Shown here piece by piece: positions 8,658 to 18,029 of a stretch of 33,424 nt of DNA; positions within the stretch are counted from its first letter, which is position 1, and each line of letters opens with the position of its first letter. The notes below the pieces were generated by a model that was not told where the DNA came from, did no database searches, and worked only from the letters and a program-made list of their open reading frames with translations. The stretch spans positions 1-33,424 of the forward strand of contig JAFAEZ010000033.1 in the NCBI GenBank assembly GCA_023423775.1, given 5' to 3'. This stretch comes from Pseudomonadota bacterium (lineage in GTDB: Bacteria; Pseudomonadota; Alphaproteobacteria; Sphingomonadales; Sphingomonadaceae). Both the position numbers and the translations under genes were made by a program.

Positions 8658-11014
8658 CAACCGGCGCGCGGAAGGTGCAGCGTGACGGTCGTGCCCTTCC
8701 CCTCTTCCGACTGGAGCTCCACCGTTCCGCCATGCGCCTCGACGAACTGCTTGGTGAGCGGCAGACCGAGGCCGAGCGCCGCCTCCTCGCCGGTGCGCGG
8801 CGCGGTCGTGCGGTGGAAACGGTCGAACACGCGCGCCTGGGCGGCGTGGGCGATGCCGCGGCCATTGTCGGACACGATCACTTCGGCCTCGACCGCATCG
8901 CCCGCGGCGTGCAGCAGGACGCGCCCGCCCGGCGCCGTATAGGCGACGGCGTTGGTCAATATGTTGTCGAGCGCCTGGCGGAGCCGCCGCGGATCGCCGG
9001 TAAGCGTGCCGACCGACGGTTCGATCTCGACAGTGAAGGCAATGCCCTTCTTGTCGGCCGCCGCCTTGGCCTGGTCGGCCGCTTCGGCGCACAAGGCGTA
9101 GAGATCGACCTCGTCCTCGGCGAGCAGCAGGCTGCCGGTGTCGCTCTGGGTAAGGTCCAGAACATTGTCGATCAGGGCGCTGAGGCGGCCGACCGACTCG
9201 ATGATCGCGAACACATATTCGGTGGCGGTCGGCGCGAGATCGCCTGCATATCCGTTCGCGAGCATCTCGGCGAAGCCCGAGATCGAGGTGAGCGGCGTCC
9301 GCAGCTCGTAGCTCATGTTGGAGACGAACGCGGTCTTGAGCCGGTCGGCCTCTTCCAACGCCTCGTTGCGCTCGCGCAGCGCCGCTTCGATCATCCGGCT
9401 GTCGGTGATGTCGAGCATGGTGAAGAGCGCGTTGCCGTCCGGCAGCGGCACCGCCGCGAATTCGAAATCGCGCCCGTCGGTGAGCGAGACGCGGCCACTC
9501 CTCTGCTTGCGCTCGACGGTCGCGCTGCGCACCAGCTCGCGCACCAGCCCGGCATGATTGGGGTTCTTGAGCTTGCGCGCGAGGTGCGGCGTCATCGCGT
9601 CGACGCGCGGATGGGCGGCGAGCTGCTCCTCTTCATATTCCCAGATCTCGCGGAAGCGGTTGTTCCACAGGTGGAGGCGGCCGTCTGAGGCGAACACGCC
9701 GACCGCCTCGAACAGATTGTCGAACGTGGCCGAGCGGACGCGCAGCAGGGTGTCGCGCGCGCTGGCGAGCTGGATCTGCTCGGTGCGATCCTCGAAGATG
9801 ACGAGCAGGCCGCCGTCCGGCAGCGGCTGCGCCACCACGCGAAGATGCTTGCCGCCCGGCAGCAGCCAATCTTCCTCGTCGGCCGCAAGCCCCGCCGTGA
9901 ACCAGCCCCGCCGGGTCTCCTTCCAATCCGGGAAGTCGCGCACTTCGGGCAGGTTGCCGCTCTCGCGCATCGCATCGAGCACGCGATCGAATTCGGGGCG
10001 ATCGGCGAGGAAATCGGCGGGCAGCGAGAACAAGCGGCAGAAAGGCTGGTTGGAGAAGGTCAGGCTGCGGTCCCGGCCGAACTGGGCGACCCCGGCCGAC
10101 AGTCGGTCGAGCATGTCGCGCTGGGCGCGAACGAAGCGGGCGAGGTCGGCGCGCGCCTGCTCCCGATCCTCGACGTCGATCGCGTAGCCGGCCACGCCGG
10201 TCGCGCCGAGCGGGACTTCGACGACACGCATCATCCGTCGCTCGCCGGCGATGGTGGCGGGGACGGTGCGGGCGCTCGGCTCGCCGCTTTCGCGCACCGC
10301 TGCCGCATGGGCGATCTGGCTCTTGCCGTCGCTCTCGTCGACCAGTTCGATTCCGGACTTGATCACCGCCATCGAATCGTCGGCCTCCACCGCCTCGACA
10401 TAAGCGCGGTTGACCATGGCGAGATGGAGGTTCGGGCCGCGATGCCACATCGGGAACGGCGCCGCTTCGAGCAAGGCCGAAATGGCGTCGAGCGCCGTGG
10501 TCAGCCGCGCCACCTCGCTGCGCAGACCCGCCATCTGCTCCTCGCTGTCGGTGGCATCGAAGAACCACAAGAGCACGCTTCCGACCGGATAGGGCGCGGG
10601 CGCGGGCGCCCCGCGGACCAACAGGACGCGCGACGAGCCCTGCGGCCGCACCGGCAAGGTGAAGGCCGCGCCCGAAGCCGAGGACTGTTCCACCCGGTCG
10701 GCCAGCACCGCCGCATCCTCGGCGGTCAGGCCGGCGTCGGCTGCGGCCAGGTCGGCAAGCCGCCCCGGTGTCGCGGTCAGGCCGATCAGGCCGGCCACGC
10801 GGTGGGAGGCGTCGAGGCGTCCATCCGGGAACACGACCACGGGAATGGCCGGGCTCGCGGCCAGCAGCGCTTCGCCGCGATCGGCGGAACCGGTCCGCGC
10901 CGACGCCGCACCGCTGCGCACCAGCCCGCGCAAAGTCGCCCATAAGGCGAGCGCCAGCCACAGCCCGCAAAACAGAGCGATCAACGCCAGTGACGTGCGG
11001 GAAAGCGCGATCAT
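8657..11014 (-). CDS. divL: DivL-type sensor pseudokinase with phospho-acceptor tyrosine
   Basis: A 785-residue membrane-anchored, PAS-containing histidine-kinase-like protein. One N-terminal transmembrane helix (about 5-28) is followed by several PAS-like modules up to about residue 540, then a dimerisation domain and a C-terminal ATPase domain (DNILTNAVAYTAPGG, DNGRGIAHA, LGLGLPLTKQFVEAHGG). The H-box reads SNMSYELRTPL: the phospho-accepting histidine is Tyr569. That substitution is the hallmark of Caulobacter DivL, which acts as an allosteric regulator of the CckA-CtrA cell-cycle pathway rather than a classical kinase. Gene order followed by tsaE, amgK and murU also agrees with the Caulobacter locus as I remember it. 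The start at 11014 begins just before the transmembrane segment; an upstream frame extension lacks support. Confidence 0.9.
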   Translation of the reverse strand: MIALSRTSLALIALFCGLWLALALWATLRGLVRSGAASARTGSADRGEALLAASPAIPVVVFPDGRLDASHRVAGLIGLTATPGRLADLAAADAGLTAEDAAVLADRVEQSSASGAAFTLPVRPQGSSRVLLVRGAPAPAPYPVGSVLLWFFDATDSEEQMAGLRSEVARLTTALDAISALLEAAPFPMWHRGPNLHLAMVNRAYVEAVEADDSMAVIKSGIELVDESDGKSQIAHAAAVRESGEPSARTVPATIAGERRMMRVVEVPLGATGVAGYAIDVEDREQARADLARFVRAQRDMLDRLSAGVAQFGRDRSLTFSNQPFCRLFSLPADFLADRPEFDRVLDAMRESGNLPEVRDFPDWKETRRGWFTAGLAADEEDWLLPGGKHLRVVAQPLPDGGLLVIFEDRTEQIQLASARDTLLRVRSATFDNLFEAVGVFASDGRLHLWNNRFREIWEYEEEQLAAHPRVDAMTPHLARKLKNPNHAGLVRELVRSATVERKQRSGRVSLTDGRDFEFAAVPLPDGNALFTMLDITDSRMIEAALRERNEALEEADRLKTAFVSNMSYELRTPLTSISGFAEMLANGYAGDLAPTATEYVFAIIESVGRLSALIDNVLDLTQSDTGSLLLAEDEVDLYALCAEAADQAKAAADKKGIAFTVEIEPSVGTLTGDPRRLRQALDNILTNAVAYTAPGGRVLLHAAGDAVEAEVIVSDNGRGIAHAAQARVFDRFHRTTAPRTGEEAALGLGLPLTKQFVEAHGGTVELQSEEGKGTTVTLHLPRAG

Positions 11015-11436
11015 GCCGCCGGGCTCAACGCGAAGGGGAGCAGAAGAGGCGGAAGAGATGCATGCAGCGTGTCTAGCGACAGCCACGGACAAGCGGAAGC
11101 CTCCGCGGCGGCGACGTGCAGGCATGTGAGGGAGCCTGGACGATAGCCCGGCGCCGTGACGCAGACCGTGCGGACTGGATACCGTGACGAGCGCTCGCAA
11201 TGTGCGCCAATTGAGGAGCAATCGCCGACACGACTGCGGCCACGTCCTTCTCGCGAAGCCTCCCCGCCGTCAGGACAAGCCCGTTGCGGGATTGCGAACC
11301 GACTTAACCTTTACTGTTGCAGGTCAGTAACACCGCTAAACTTTAGTTGGGGTTTTCACCTTGCTTATTGAATTTGACCACTTTTCGGCGCCACACCGTT
11401 TGCCTCGACTCGCGTCGCGGCCATTCAAAGGGGACC
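11015..11436. other. 422-bp divergent intergenic region between divL and the TonB-dependent receptor
   Basis: No convincing gene is visible. The left part is GC-rich; the right part, from about 11300, is clearly more AT-rich and should hold the receptor promoter. Two short dyads lie at 11311-11330 and 11336-11346. Frames that cross the region are N-terminal extensions of the flanking genes without ribosome binding sites. Confidence 0.7.
11311..11346. promoter_or_regulatory. Two adjacent dyads upstream of the TonB-dependent receptor (possible operators)
   Basis: TTACTG (11311-11316) and CAGTAA (11325-11330) form a perfect 6-bp inverted repeat with an 8-base spacer. Five bases further, CTAAA-C-TTTAG (11336-11346) is a second perfect dyad. 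Both lie about 90-125 bases before the receptor ATG in the AT-rich stretch. They could bind a regulator or reflect chance in AT-rich DNA. Confidence 0.3.
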
Positions 11437-14400
11437 ATGATGACCAAACTCGGCTTGCTCGGATCGAGCGCCCTACGCTCCCTCGCCTTTGCCGGCGTGG
11501 CGCTTTCCGTCTCCTCACCCTTGCTCGCGCAGGAGGTCGCGACCGAACAGGATCCGTCGCAGACATTGCGGAGCGAGCCCGAGATCGAGTCGGGTGAAGC
11601 GGCTACGGACGACCAGTCGATCATCGTGACCGGCTCGCGCATCCGCCGCCCCAATCTGGAATCGACGATTCCTATCACTTCGATCGGAGGCGAAGAATTT
11701 TTCGAGACCGGTCAGACATCGGTCGGCGACGTTCTGAACGAACTGCCGGCCCTGCGCAGTACGTTCAGCCAGTCGAACTCGAGCCGTTTCCTCGGCACCG
11801 CCGGCCTTAACCTGCTCGATCTGCGCGGTCTGGGCACGGTGCGCACCCTGGTGCTGCAGAACGGCCGCCGCCATGTGCCCAGCGACATCCTCAATAACAC
11901 TGCCTCGACCGACGTGAACACGATCCCGACCGACCTCATCGAGCGGGTCGACGTGGTCACCGGCGGCAATTCGGCGATTTACGGGTCCGACGCCATCGCC
12001 GGCGTCGTCAATTTCATCCTCAAGAAGGATTATGAGGGACTGCAGGTCCGCGGCCAGGGCGGCGTCAGCAAATATGGCGACGCCGGCAGCTACTATGTCA
12101 GCGCGCTCGGCGGCACCAATTTCGCCGATGGTCGCGGCAATATTGCCCTCAACGTGGAATATGCGCATCAGGAGGATTTCTATGCCTCCGGCCGTCCCAA
12201 TCTTCGCATCAACTCGAACTTCGTAATCGTCGACGCGGATGCCGCCGGCAGTCCCAACGGCAGCGACGGCACGCCCGACCGCCTCTTCTTCAATGACATA
12301 CGCAGCGCGACATATACCGATTCCGGCACGGTCTTCTCGTGCTGCGACACCACGTCCGTACCGGGCCAGACCTTCCTCGTTCCCTATATTTTCCAGCCTG
12401 ACGGCACGCTCGTCCAGCAGACGGGCCAGCGCGTCGGACGCGGCCCCTTTGGCAGCTTCATCGGCGGCAATGGCGACAATTTCCGCAGCGGCACACAACT
12501 GGGCCTGTCGCCTAAGCTCGACCGCTACAGCGCGAACCTGATCGCCCATTTCAACGTCAGCGACGCCTTCGAGCCGTTCGTCGAGGCCAAATATACGCGC
12601 ACCGACTCGCTCGGCAACGCAAGCGGCCCCTATTTCACCGGCGCCACCGGCTCGCCGCGCGAAGTATTCCGGTCGCGCAGCAATCCCTATCTTACTGACC
12701 AAGCCCGCGACATCATCGAGGGTTATTATGGCGATTATTACACCGATTATAATGGCAACAGCGTCCGCGACGCCGGCGAATATACGGGCGGAAACGGCGT
12801 CACGGACGCCGAGGAATTCGGCTTCTCGATCCTGCGCAATGTCGTGGAGTTAGGCAATCGCGAGGAAAAGGCCAGGCGCCAGACCTATCGCATCGTGGCG
12901 GGCGTCCGCGGCGACTTCAACGACGACTGGTCGTACGAAGTGTCGGCCAATTACGGCCGCTTCACCGAGAACACAGCAATCAACGGCAACGTCAATCTTC
13001 AGCGGTATCTGCTCGCTACCGACGCGGTACGTGATCCGGGAACCGGGAATATCGTCTGCCGCGCACAGATCGATCCCGCCGCCCGCCTCATTTATGAGGG
13101 CGCAGTCGACAACGCCTTTGCCCAGGCTCAGCTGGCCAACGACGTCGCGACCTGCGTGCCGGTCAACTTGTTCGGCGCCGGCAACATCACGCCGGAAGCC
13201 CGCCGATATTTGCTCGTCGACTCGGAAGCGCGCGGACGCATTACGCAGTTCGTTCTCAATGCCTTTATGTCGGGCGACCTCAGCCAGCTGTTCGAGCTGC
13301 CCGGCGGACCGGTCGGCTTCGCGCTCGGCGCCGAATATCGCCGCGAGAACGTGTTCTACGACCAGGACGAATTCACCCAGTCGGGCCTGAGCTTCTACAA
13401 CGCCATCTCGACCTTCGATCCGGACGCGTTCGAAGTGAAGGAAGCGTTCGGCGAAATCCGCATTCCGCTGCTGAAGGACATGCCGTTCTTCAATGAGCTG
13501 ACCGTCAGCGCCGCGGGCCGCGTATCCGATTATAAGGGCAGCACCGGCACGACTTTCGCATACAATGCGGGCGTCGATTGGGCGCCAGTGCGCGATATCC
13601 GCTTCCGCGCCAATTATTCGCGGGCGGTCCGGGCGCCGAACCTCACCGACTCGTCCTTCCCGCTCTCCCAGAATTTCTCGCTGGTGGACGACCCCTGCTC
13701 GGATCGGAACCTCGCGACAGGCTCGGAAAACCGCGCCGCGAACTGCGCCGCGGCCGGCCGGCCGGCCGATTATGACTTCGTCTATGATTCCTCGCTCGGG
13801 TTCCTGTCCGGCGGCAATCCGGATCTGAAGGAGGAGACATCCGACTCCTACACGATCGGCGGCGTCATTCAGCCTCGCTTCCTGCCCGGCTTCGCGCTCT
13901 CGGTCGATTATTACGACATCACCGTCAACGACGTGATCCAGTCGGTGGCGGCGCAGACCATTCTCGACACCTGTTACGATGCGGCGAGCCTCGAGAACCA
14001 GTTCTGCGCCCTGTTCGAGCGTGCAGGGCCGGGCGGCGGCCCCCGCGGCGAGGTCGAGTTCCAGATCCTGGAGAACAGCCTGCAGGTGGTGCCGTTGAAC
14101 TTTGCCAAGCTCAAGGTGCGCGGTCTCGACGTGGAGGCGAGCTACCGCCACACGTTCAGCGGTATTGGCAACTTCAGCACACGCCTGAATTACACCCGGG
14201 TGTTCCAAAACGACGCGTTCACCGATCCGACCGATCCGGGCCGGGCGGACCGCGCGCTGTATGAGCTCGGCGATCCGCGGGATGCGTTCAACTGGGACGT
14301 CGATCTCAAGACCGGTCCTTTCACTATCGGCTACCAGATGCGCTACATCGGCAAGATGGTTCTCAACGAATATGAAGACTTCTTCAGCGTCCAGGGGCGT

Positions 14401-14625
14401 CCGCCCGAGAATGCCGATTATGCCGACCGGCGCTTCTATCCTGACGTCTTCTACCACGACGCGCGCCTGAGCATTGACGCCACCAATCGCCTCAATTTCT
14501 ACATTGGCGTCGACAATATCGGCAATCGCAATCCACCGCTCGGTCTCACCGGCGCCGGCGGCGGCAGCGGTATCTATACCAACCGCGGCCGTTTCTTCTA
14601 CGCGGGCGCCGTGGCCAAATTCTAA
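11437..14625 (+). CDS. TonB-dependent outer-membrane receptor
   Basis: A 1062-residue outer-membrane active transporter energised by TonB-ExbBD. The signal peptide covers about residues 1-32 (ending SVSSPLLAQ), followed by an acidic linker, a TonB-box-like SIIVTGSRI (61-69), and a plug domain with VGDVLNELPAL, LDLRGLGTVRTLVLQNGRR and GSDAIAGVVNFIL. A long beta-barrel follows and ends with the aromatic C-terminal signature FFYAGAVAKF expected for BamA-dependent insertion. The first of two adjacent ATGs (11437) follows an AAAGGGG ribosome site. This size and plug type are typical of sphingomonad receptors with unknown ligands. A terminator follows. The adjoining TPR-sulfotransferase may be functionally linked, but the ligand cannot be predicted. 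Confidence 0.95.
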   Translation: MMTKLGLLGSSALRSLAFAGVALSVSSPLLAQEVATEQDPSQTLRSEPEIESGEAATDDQSIIVTGSRIRRPNLESTIPITSIGGEEFFETGQTSVGDVLNELPALRSTFSQSNSSRFLGTAGLNLLDLRGLGTVRTLVLQNGRRHVPSDILNNTASTDVNTIPTDLIERVDVVTGGNSAIYGSDAIAGVVNFILKKDYEGLQVRGQGGVSKYGDAGSYYVSALGGTNFADGRGNIALNVEYAHQEDFYASGRPNLRINSNFVIVDADAAGSPNGSDGTPDRLFFNDIRSATYTDSGTVFSCCDTTSVPGQTFLVPYIFQPDGTLVQQTGQRVGRGPFGSFIGGNGDNFRSGTQLGLSPKLDRYSANLIAHFNVSDAFEPFVEAKYTRTDSLGNASGPYFTGATGSPREVFRSRSNPYLTDQARDIIEGYYGDYYTDYNGNSVRDAGEYTGGNGVTDAEEFGFSILRNVVELGNREEKARRQTYRIVAGVRGDFNDDWSYEVSANYGRFTENTAINGNVNLQRYLLATDAVRDPGTGNIVCRAQIDPAARLIYEGAVDNAFAQAQLANDVATCVPVNLFGAGNITPEARRYLLVDSEARGRITQFVLNAFMSGDLSQLFELPGGPVGFALGAEYRRENVFYDQDEFTQSGLSFYNAISTFDPDAFEVKEAFGEIRIPLLKDMPFFNELTVSAAGRVSDYKGSTGTTFAYNAGVDWAPVRDIRFRANYSRAVRAPNLTDSSFPLSQNFSLVDDPCSDRNLATGSENRAANCAAAGRPADYDFVYDSSLGFLSGGNPDLKEETSDSYTIGGVIQPRFLPGFALSVDYYDITVNDVIQSVAAQTILDTCYDAASLENQFCALFERAGPGGGPRGEVEFQILENSLQVVPLNFAKLKVRGLDVEASYRHTFSGIGNFSTRLNYTRVFQNDAFTDPTDPGRADRALYELGDPRDAFNWDVDLKTGPFTIGYQMRYIGKMVLNEYEDFFSVQGRPPENADYADRRFYPDVFYHDARLSIDATNRLNFYIGVDNIGNRNPPLGLTGAGGGSGIYTNRGRFFYAGAVAKF

Positions 14626-14645
14626 GGCCACCGCGGGAGCAAAAC

Positions 14646-14674
14646 GGGTCGGGGTTTACACCCCGGCCTTTTTT
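14646..14674 (+). terminator. Rho-independent terminator after the TonB-dependent receptor
   Basis: A stem of nine pairs (14647-14655 with 14660-14668, one T-G wobble) around a TTAC loop is followed by six T residues (14669-14674). It begins about 20 bases after the receptor stop and ends before the TPR-sulfotransferase ATG, so the latter probably depends on readthrough or its own promoter. Confidence 0.88.
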
Positions 14675-14736
14675 GTTTGCACTGCATTGAACGACGGGCG
14701 CACGCGTCCGGAGCGAAGGGCGAGCGACTGACAGCG

Positions 14737-16545
14737 ATGGCACGAGCGGAGTTTAGCGGTACCGGCGATCTGGCGTTCGCGCTCGCCAACGGGCGGCGTC
14801 TTGTCGAGAGCGACCCGGCGGCGGCAGTGGTCCAGGCGCGCGAAATCCTTGATGTGAATCCGGTGCAGGGCGACGCCCTACGGCTGCTGGGCGCCGCGTT
14901 GCGTAAAATGGACCGCCACCGGGAGGCAGAGCAGGCCGAACTCGACGCGATCAGCTCCTCGTCGCACAACCCCGTTCTGGTCGATGCCGCCCTGGCTCTT
15001 TCGGAGAACCGTCTCAGCGCCGCCGAGCATCTCCTGCGGCCCTATCTCGAGAGGGTCCCGGACGACGCGGCCGCGATCCGGATGCTGGCGGAGATCGGGA
15101 TCCGTGTCGGGGCATTTCCGGGAGCAGAAGCTCTGCTTCGACAGGCCCTTGCCCTGGCTCCCGCTTTCGCTTCGGCCCGACTGGCGTTGTCCCGCGTGCT
15201 GTTCGCGCAGAACCGGCTCGCGGAATCCCTCGATGTACTCGACGATTTGCTCAGCGCAGATCCCGCCAATGCCAGGGCGCAAGGTTCGAAGGCGGCCACG
15301 CTGGGCCGGATCGGCGATTATGACGAGGCGATTGCCCTTTACGAGCAACTGTTGGAGCGTTCGCCGGGCAAGCCGGGCATCTGGATGACGTACGGGCATG
15401 TGCTCAACACGGTGGGACGGCATGCCGAGAGCATCGCCGCCTATCGTCAAGCGCTGACCCTGGATTCGGCTTTCGGGGAAGTCTGGTGGAGCCTCGCCAA
15501 CCTTAAGACCGCGGAGCTGTCCGGAAAGGACATTGCCACGATGCTGGATGTGCTGGATCGAACGAAGTTGGACGATGACAGCCGGTTCCACATCCATTTC
15601 GCACTCGGCAAGGCCTATGAGGACTGGGGCGAGTTCGAGAAATCCTTTCGCCATTATGCCAAGGGTAACGACATCCGTCGGACGATGCTTGACTACGATG
15701 CCGCCGAGACCACGGCTTTCGTGCATCGCTCGATCAATGTCTTCACCCGCGAGTTTTTCGAAGCGCGCGCGGGTCAGGGTTGCGCCGCGCCGGATCCGAT
15801 ATTCATCGTCGGCATGCCACGCGCCGGTTCGACCCTGATCGAGCAGATTCTGTCGAGCCACTCACGAATCGAGGGCACCTCCGAGCTTCCCCATATCCCG
15901 GCATTGAGCCGCGGCCTGGAAGCGGCGCGCCATGGTCAGGCGTTCCCGGATTTCCTCGCCCACCTCGGCCCGGACGAATTGAAGGCCTTGGGCGCCGAGT
16001 ATCTCGAGCGTGCCCGTCTTCACCGAAAGACGGATCGGCCGTTTTTCGTCGACAAGCTTCCCAACAACTGGGTCTATATCGGCTTCATCCACCTGATCCT
16101 ACCCAACGCCCGGTTTATAGATGCCCGGCGTCACCCCCTCGCCTGCTGCTTTTCCAACTTCAAACAGCATTTCGCGCGGGGCCAGGGATTTACTTATTCG
16201 CTCGCCGATCTCGGTCATTATTACAGTGACTATGTGGACGCGCTTGCCCATTTCGACACCGTGCTGCCCGGCCGCATCCATCGCGTTTTCCACGAGAACA
16301 TGGTCGGCGACACCGAAGGCGAAGTCCGTCGCCTCCTCGCGTTTCTCGATTTGCCGTTCGAACCGGCATGTCTGCGCTTCTACGAGAATGACCGCGCGGT
16401 CAGGACGCCGAGCGCGGAGCAGGTGCGCCGCCCGATCAATCGCGACGGCCTCGACCGATGGCGCGCGTTCGAGGCGTGGCTCGGCCCGCTCAAGGATGCC
16501 CTCGGGCCGGTGCTGGATTTCTATCCCGCGGTGCCTGTCCGCTGA
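14737..16545 (+). CDS. TPR-repeat sulfotransferase family protein
   Basis: A 602-residue two-part protein. Residues 1 to about 330 are tandem tetratricopeptide repeats (for example YDEAIALYEQLLERSP and HAESIAAYRQALTLD). From about 350 comes a PAPS-dependent sulfotransferase domain: the 5'-phosphosulfate loop PIFIVGMPRAGSTLIEQIL (354-372), then DKLPNNWVYIG, and the 3'-phosphate segment DARRHPLACCFSNF (462-475). It would transfer sulfate from PAPS, perhaps to a protein or peptide held by the TPR array; the acceptor is unknown. No signal peptide is seen, so it is cytoplasmic. The start at 14737 is preferred to a TTG at 14677 that lies within the terminator tail. It follows the receptor on the same strand. 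Confidence 0.9.
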   Translation: MARAEFSGTGDLAFALANGRRLVESDPAAAVVQAREILDVNPVQGDALRLLGAALRKMDRHREAEQAELDAISSSSHNPVLVDAALALSENRLSAAEHLLRPYLERVPDDAAAIRMLAEIGIRVGAFPGAEALLRQALALAPAFASARLALSRVLFAQNRLAESLDVLDDLLSADPANARAQGSKAATLGRIGDYDEAIALYEQLLERSPGKPGIWMTYGHVLNTVGRHAESIAAYRQALTLDSAFGEVWWSLANLKTAELSGKDIATMLDVLDRTKLDDDSRFHIHFALGKAYEDWGEFEKSFRHYAKGNDIRRTMLDYDAAETTAFVHRSINVFTREFFEARAGQGCAAPDPIFIVGMPRAGSTLIEQILSSHSRIEGTSELPHIPALSRGLEAARHGQAFPDFLAHLGPDELKALGAEYLERARLHRKTDRPFFVDKLPNNWVYIGFIHLILPNARFIDARRHPLACCFSNFKQHFARGQGFTYSLADLGHYYSDYVDALAHFDTVLPGRIHRVFHENMVGDTEGEVRRLLAFLDLPFEPACLRFYENDRAVRTPSAEQVRRPINRDGLDRWRAFEAWLGPLKDALGPVLDFYPAVPVR

Positions 16546-16552
16546 GCATGAC

Positions 16553-16580
16553 AAAAAGCCCCCGGCTCATGCCGAGGGCT
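16553..16580 (-). terminator. Rho-independent terminator of ahcY
   Basis: AGCCC-C-CGGC (16557-16566) pairs with GCCG-A-GGGCT (16571-16580) around a TCAT loop, with one internal mismatch. The five A residues at 16553-16557 become the U tract on the minus strand. It lies about 20 bases beyond the ahcY stop. It has no T run in the plus direction, so it serves ahcY rather than the sulfotransferase. Confidence 0.85.
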
Positions 16581-16601
16581 TCGTGTTGGCTTCCGCCCCG
16601 C

Positions 16602-18014
16602 TTAGTAGCGGTAATGGTCCGGCTTGAACGGGCCTTCGGTCGATACGCCGATATAGGCGGCCTGCTTCTCCGTCAGCTTGGTCAGCTTGACGCCGAGCTT
16701 GTCGAGGTGGAGCGCGGCAACCTTCTCGTCGAGGTGCTTGGGCAGGACGTAGACGTCGTTCTTATACTTGTCCGAACCGGTCCACAGCTCGATCTGGGCG
16801 AGCACCTGGTTGGTAAAGGACGAGGACATCACGAAGCTCGGGTGGCCGGTGGCGTTGCCGAGATTGACGAGGCGGCCCTTGGAGAGGACGATGATCTTCT
16901 TGCCGTCCGGGAACTCGACTTCGTCGACCTGCGGCTTGATCTCGGTCCACTTGTAATTGGCCAGCGCGTTGATCTGGATCTCGCTGTCGAAGTGGCCGAT
17001 GTTGCAGACGATCGCCATGTTCTTCATCGCGCGCATGTGATCGACGGTGATGACGTCGGCATTGCCGGTGGCGGTGACGAAGATGTCGGCGCGCTGGGTC
17101 GCCTCTTCCATCGTCACGACCTCATAGCCCTCCATCGCCGCCTGCAGCGCGCAGATCGGGTCGATTTCGGTGACGAGCACGCGGGCGCCGCCGTTGCGCA
17201 GCGAAGCGGCCGAGCCCTTGCCGACGTCGCCGAAGCCGGCGACCACCGCGACCTTGCCGGCGAGCATCACGTCGGTGGCGCGGCGGATCGCATCGACCAG
17301 GCTCTCCTTGCAACCGTAGAGATTGTCGAACTTCGACTTGGTGACCGAGTCGTTGACGTTGATCGCCGGGAACGGGAGCTTGCCCTGCTTGGACAACTCA
17401 TAGAGGCGGTGAACGCCGGTGGTGGTCTCTTCCGACACGCCCTTGATCGTCTGGACGGTCTTGGTGAGGTAGCCCGGACGCTCGGCCAGGAAACGCTTCA
17501 GCGTCGCCGCGAAGATTTCCTCTTCCTCGTTGGTCGGAGTGAACAGTTCCTCGCCCGCTTCGACACGCGCGCCCCAAAGAGCGAACATCGTGGCGTCGCC
17601 GCCGTCGTCGAGGATCATGTTGCAGGTCTGGTCCTGGCCCCAGTCGAAGATCTTGACGACATAGTCCCAATATTCTTCGAGTGTCTCGCCCTTGACGGCG
17701 AAGACGGGAACGCCGGTCGCGGCGATCGCGGCGGCGGCATGGTCCTGGGTCGAGAAGATGTTGCACGACGCCCAGCGCACTTCGGCACCGAGCGCAGTCA
17801 GCGTCTCGATCAGCACGGCGGTCTGGATCGTCATGTGGAGCGAGCCGGTGATGCGGGCGTCCTTCAGCGGCTTCAAGGCGCCGAATTCTTCGCGCAACGC
17901 CATCAGGCCGGGCATCTCGGTCTCGGCGATCTCGATCTCCTTGCGGCCGAAAGCGGCAAGGTTGATGTCGGCAACGACATAATCGTCGAACTTGGTCTGG
18001 GCCTGGGTCGCCAC
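16602..18014 (-). CDS. ahcY: S-adenosylhomocysteine hydrolase
   Basis: AhcY splits S-adenosylhomocysteine into adenosine and homocysteine, relieving product inhibition of methyltransferases and feeding the methionine cycle. The 470-residue protein has DINLAAFGRKEIEIAETEMPG at the N-terminus, HMTIQTAVLIETL, NMILDDGGD, INVNDSVTKSKFDN, and the NAD-binding AGFGDVGKG. It ends with the family's strongly conserved FKPDHYRY. The start is GTG at 18014, chosen because AGGAG lies six bases upstream; a longer frame continues with non-homologous residues. Upstream lie an attenuator-like leader (18030-18079) and a perfect 20-bp palindrome (18105-18124), suggesting tight control by methyl-cycle status. Confidence 0.98.
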   Translation of the reverse strand: MATQAQTKFDDYVVADINLAAFGRKEIEIAETEMPGLMALREEFGALKPLKDARITGSLHMTIQTAVLIETLTALGAEVRWASCNIFSTQDHAAAAIAATGVPVFAVKGETLEEYWDYVVKIFDWGQDQTCNMILDDGGDATMFALWGARVEAGEELFTPTNEEEEIFAATLKRFLAERPGYLTKTVQTIKGVSEETTTGVHRLYELSKQGKLPFPAINVNDSVTKSKFDNLYGCKESLVDAIRRATDVMLAGKVAVVAGFGDVGKGSAASLRNGGARVLVTEIDPICALQAAMEGYEVVTMEEATQRADIFVTATGNADVITVDHMRAMKNMAIVCNIGHFDSEIQINALANYKWTEIKPQVDEVEFPDGKKIIVLSKGRLVNLGNATGHPSFVMSSSFTNQVLAQIELWTGSDKYKNDVYVLPKHLDEKVAALHLDKLGVKLTKLTEKQAAYIGVSTEGPFKPDHYRY

Positions 18015-18029
18015 GAAGGTCTCCTGTAG

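Noticed and set aside
12850..14631. 593-codon open frame antisense to the TonB-dependent receptor
   Set aside because: The plus strand encodes a complete receptor with signal peptide, plug and C-terminal aromatic motif. The antisense frame is a high-GC shadow with no recognisable domain.
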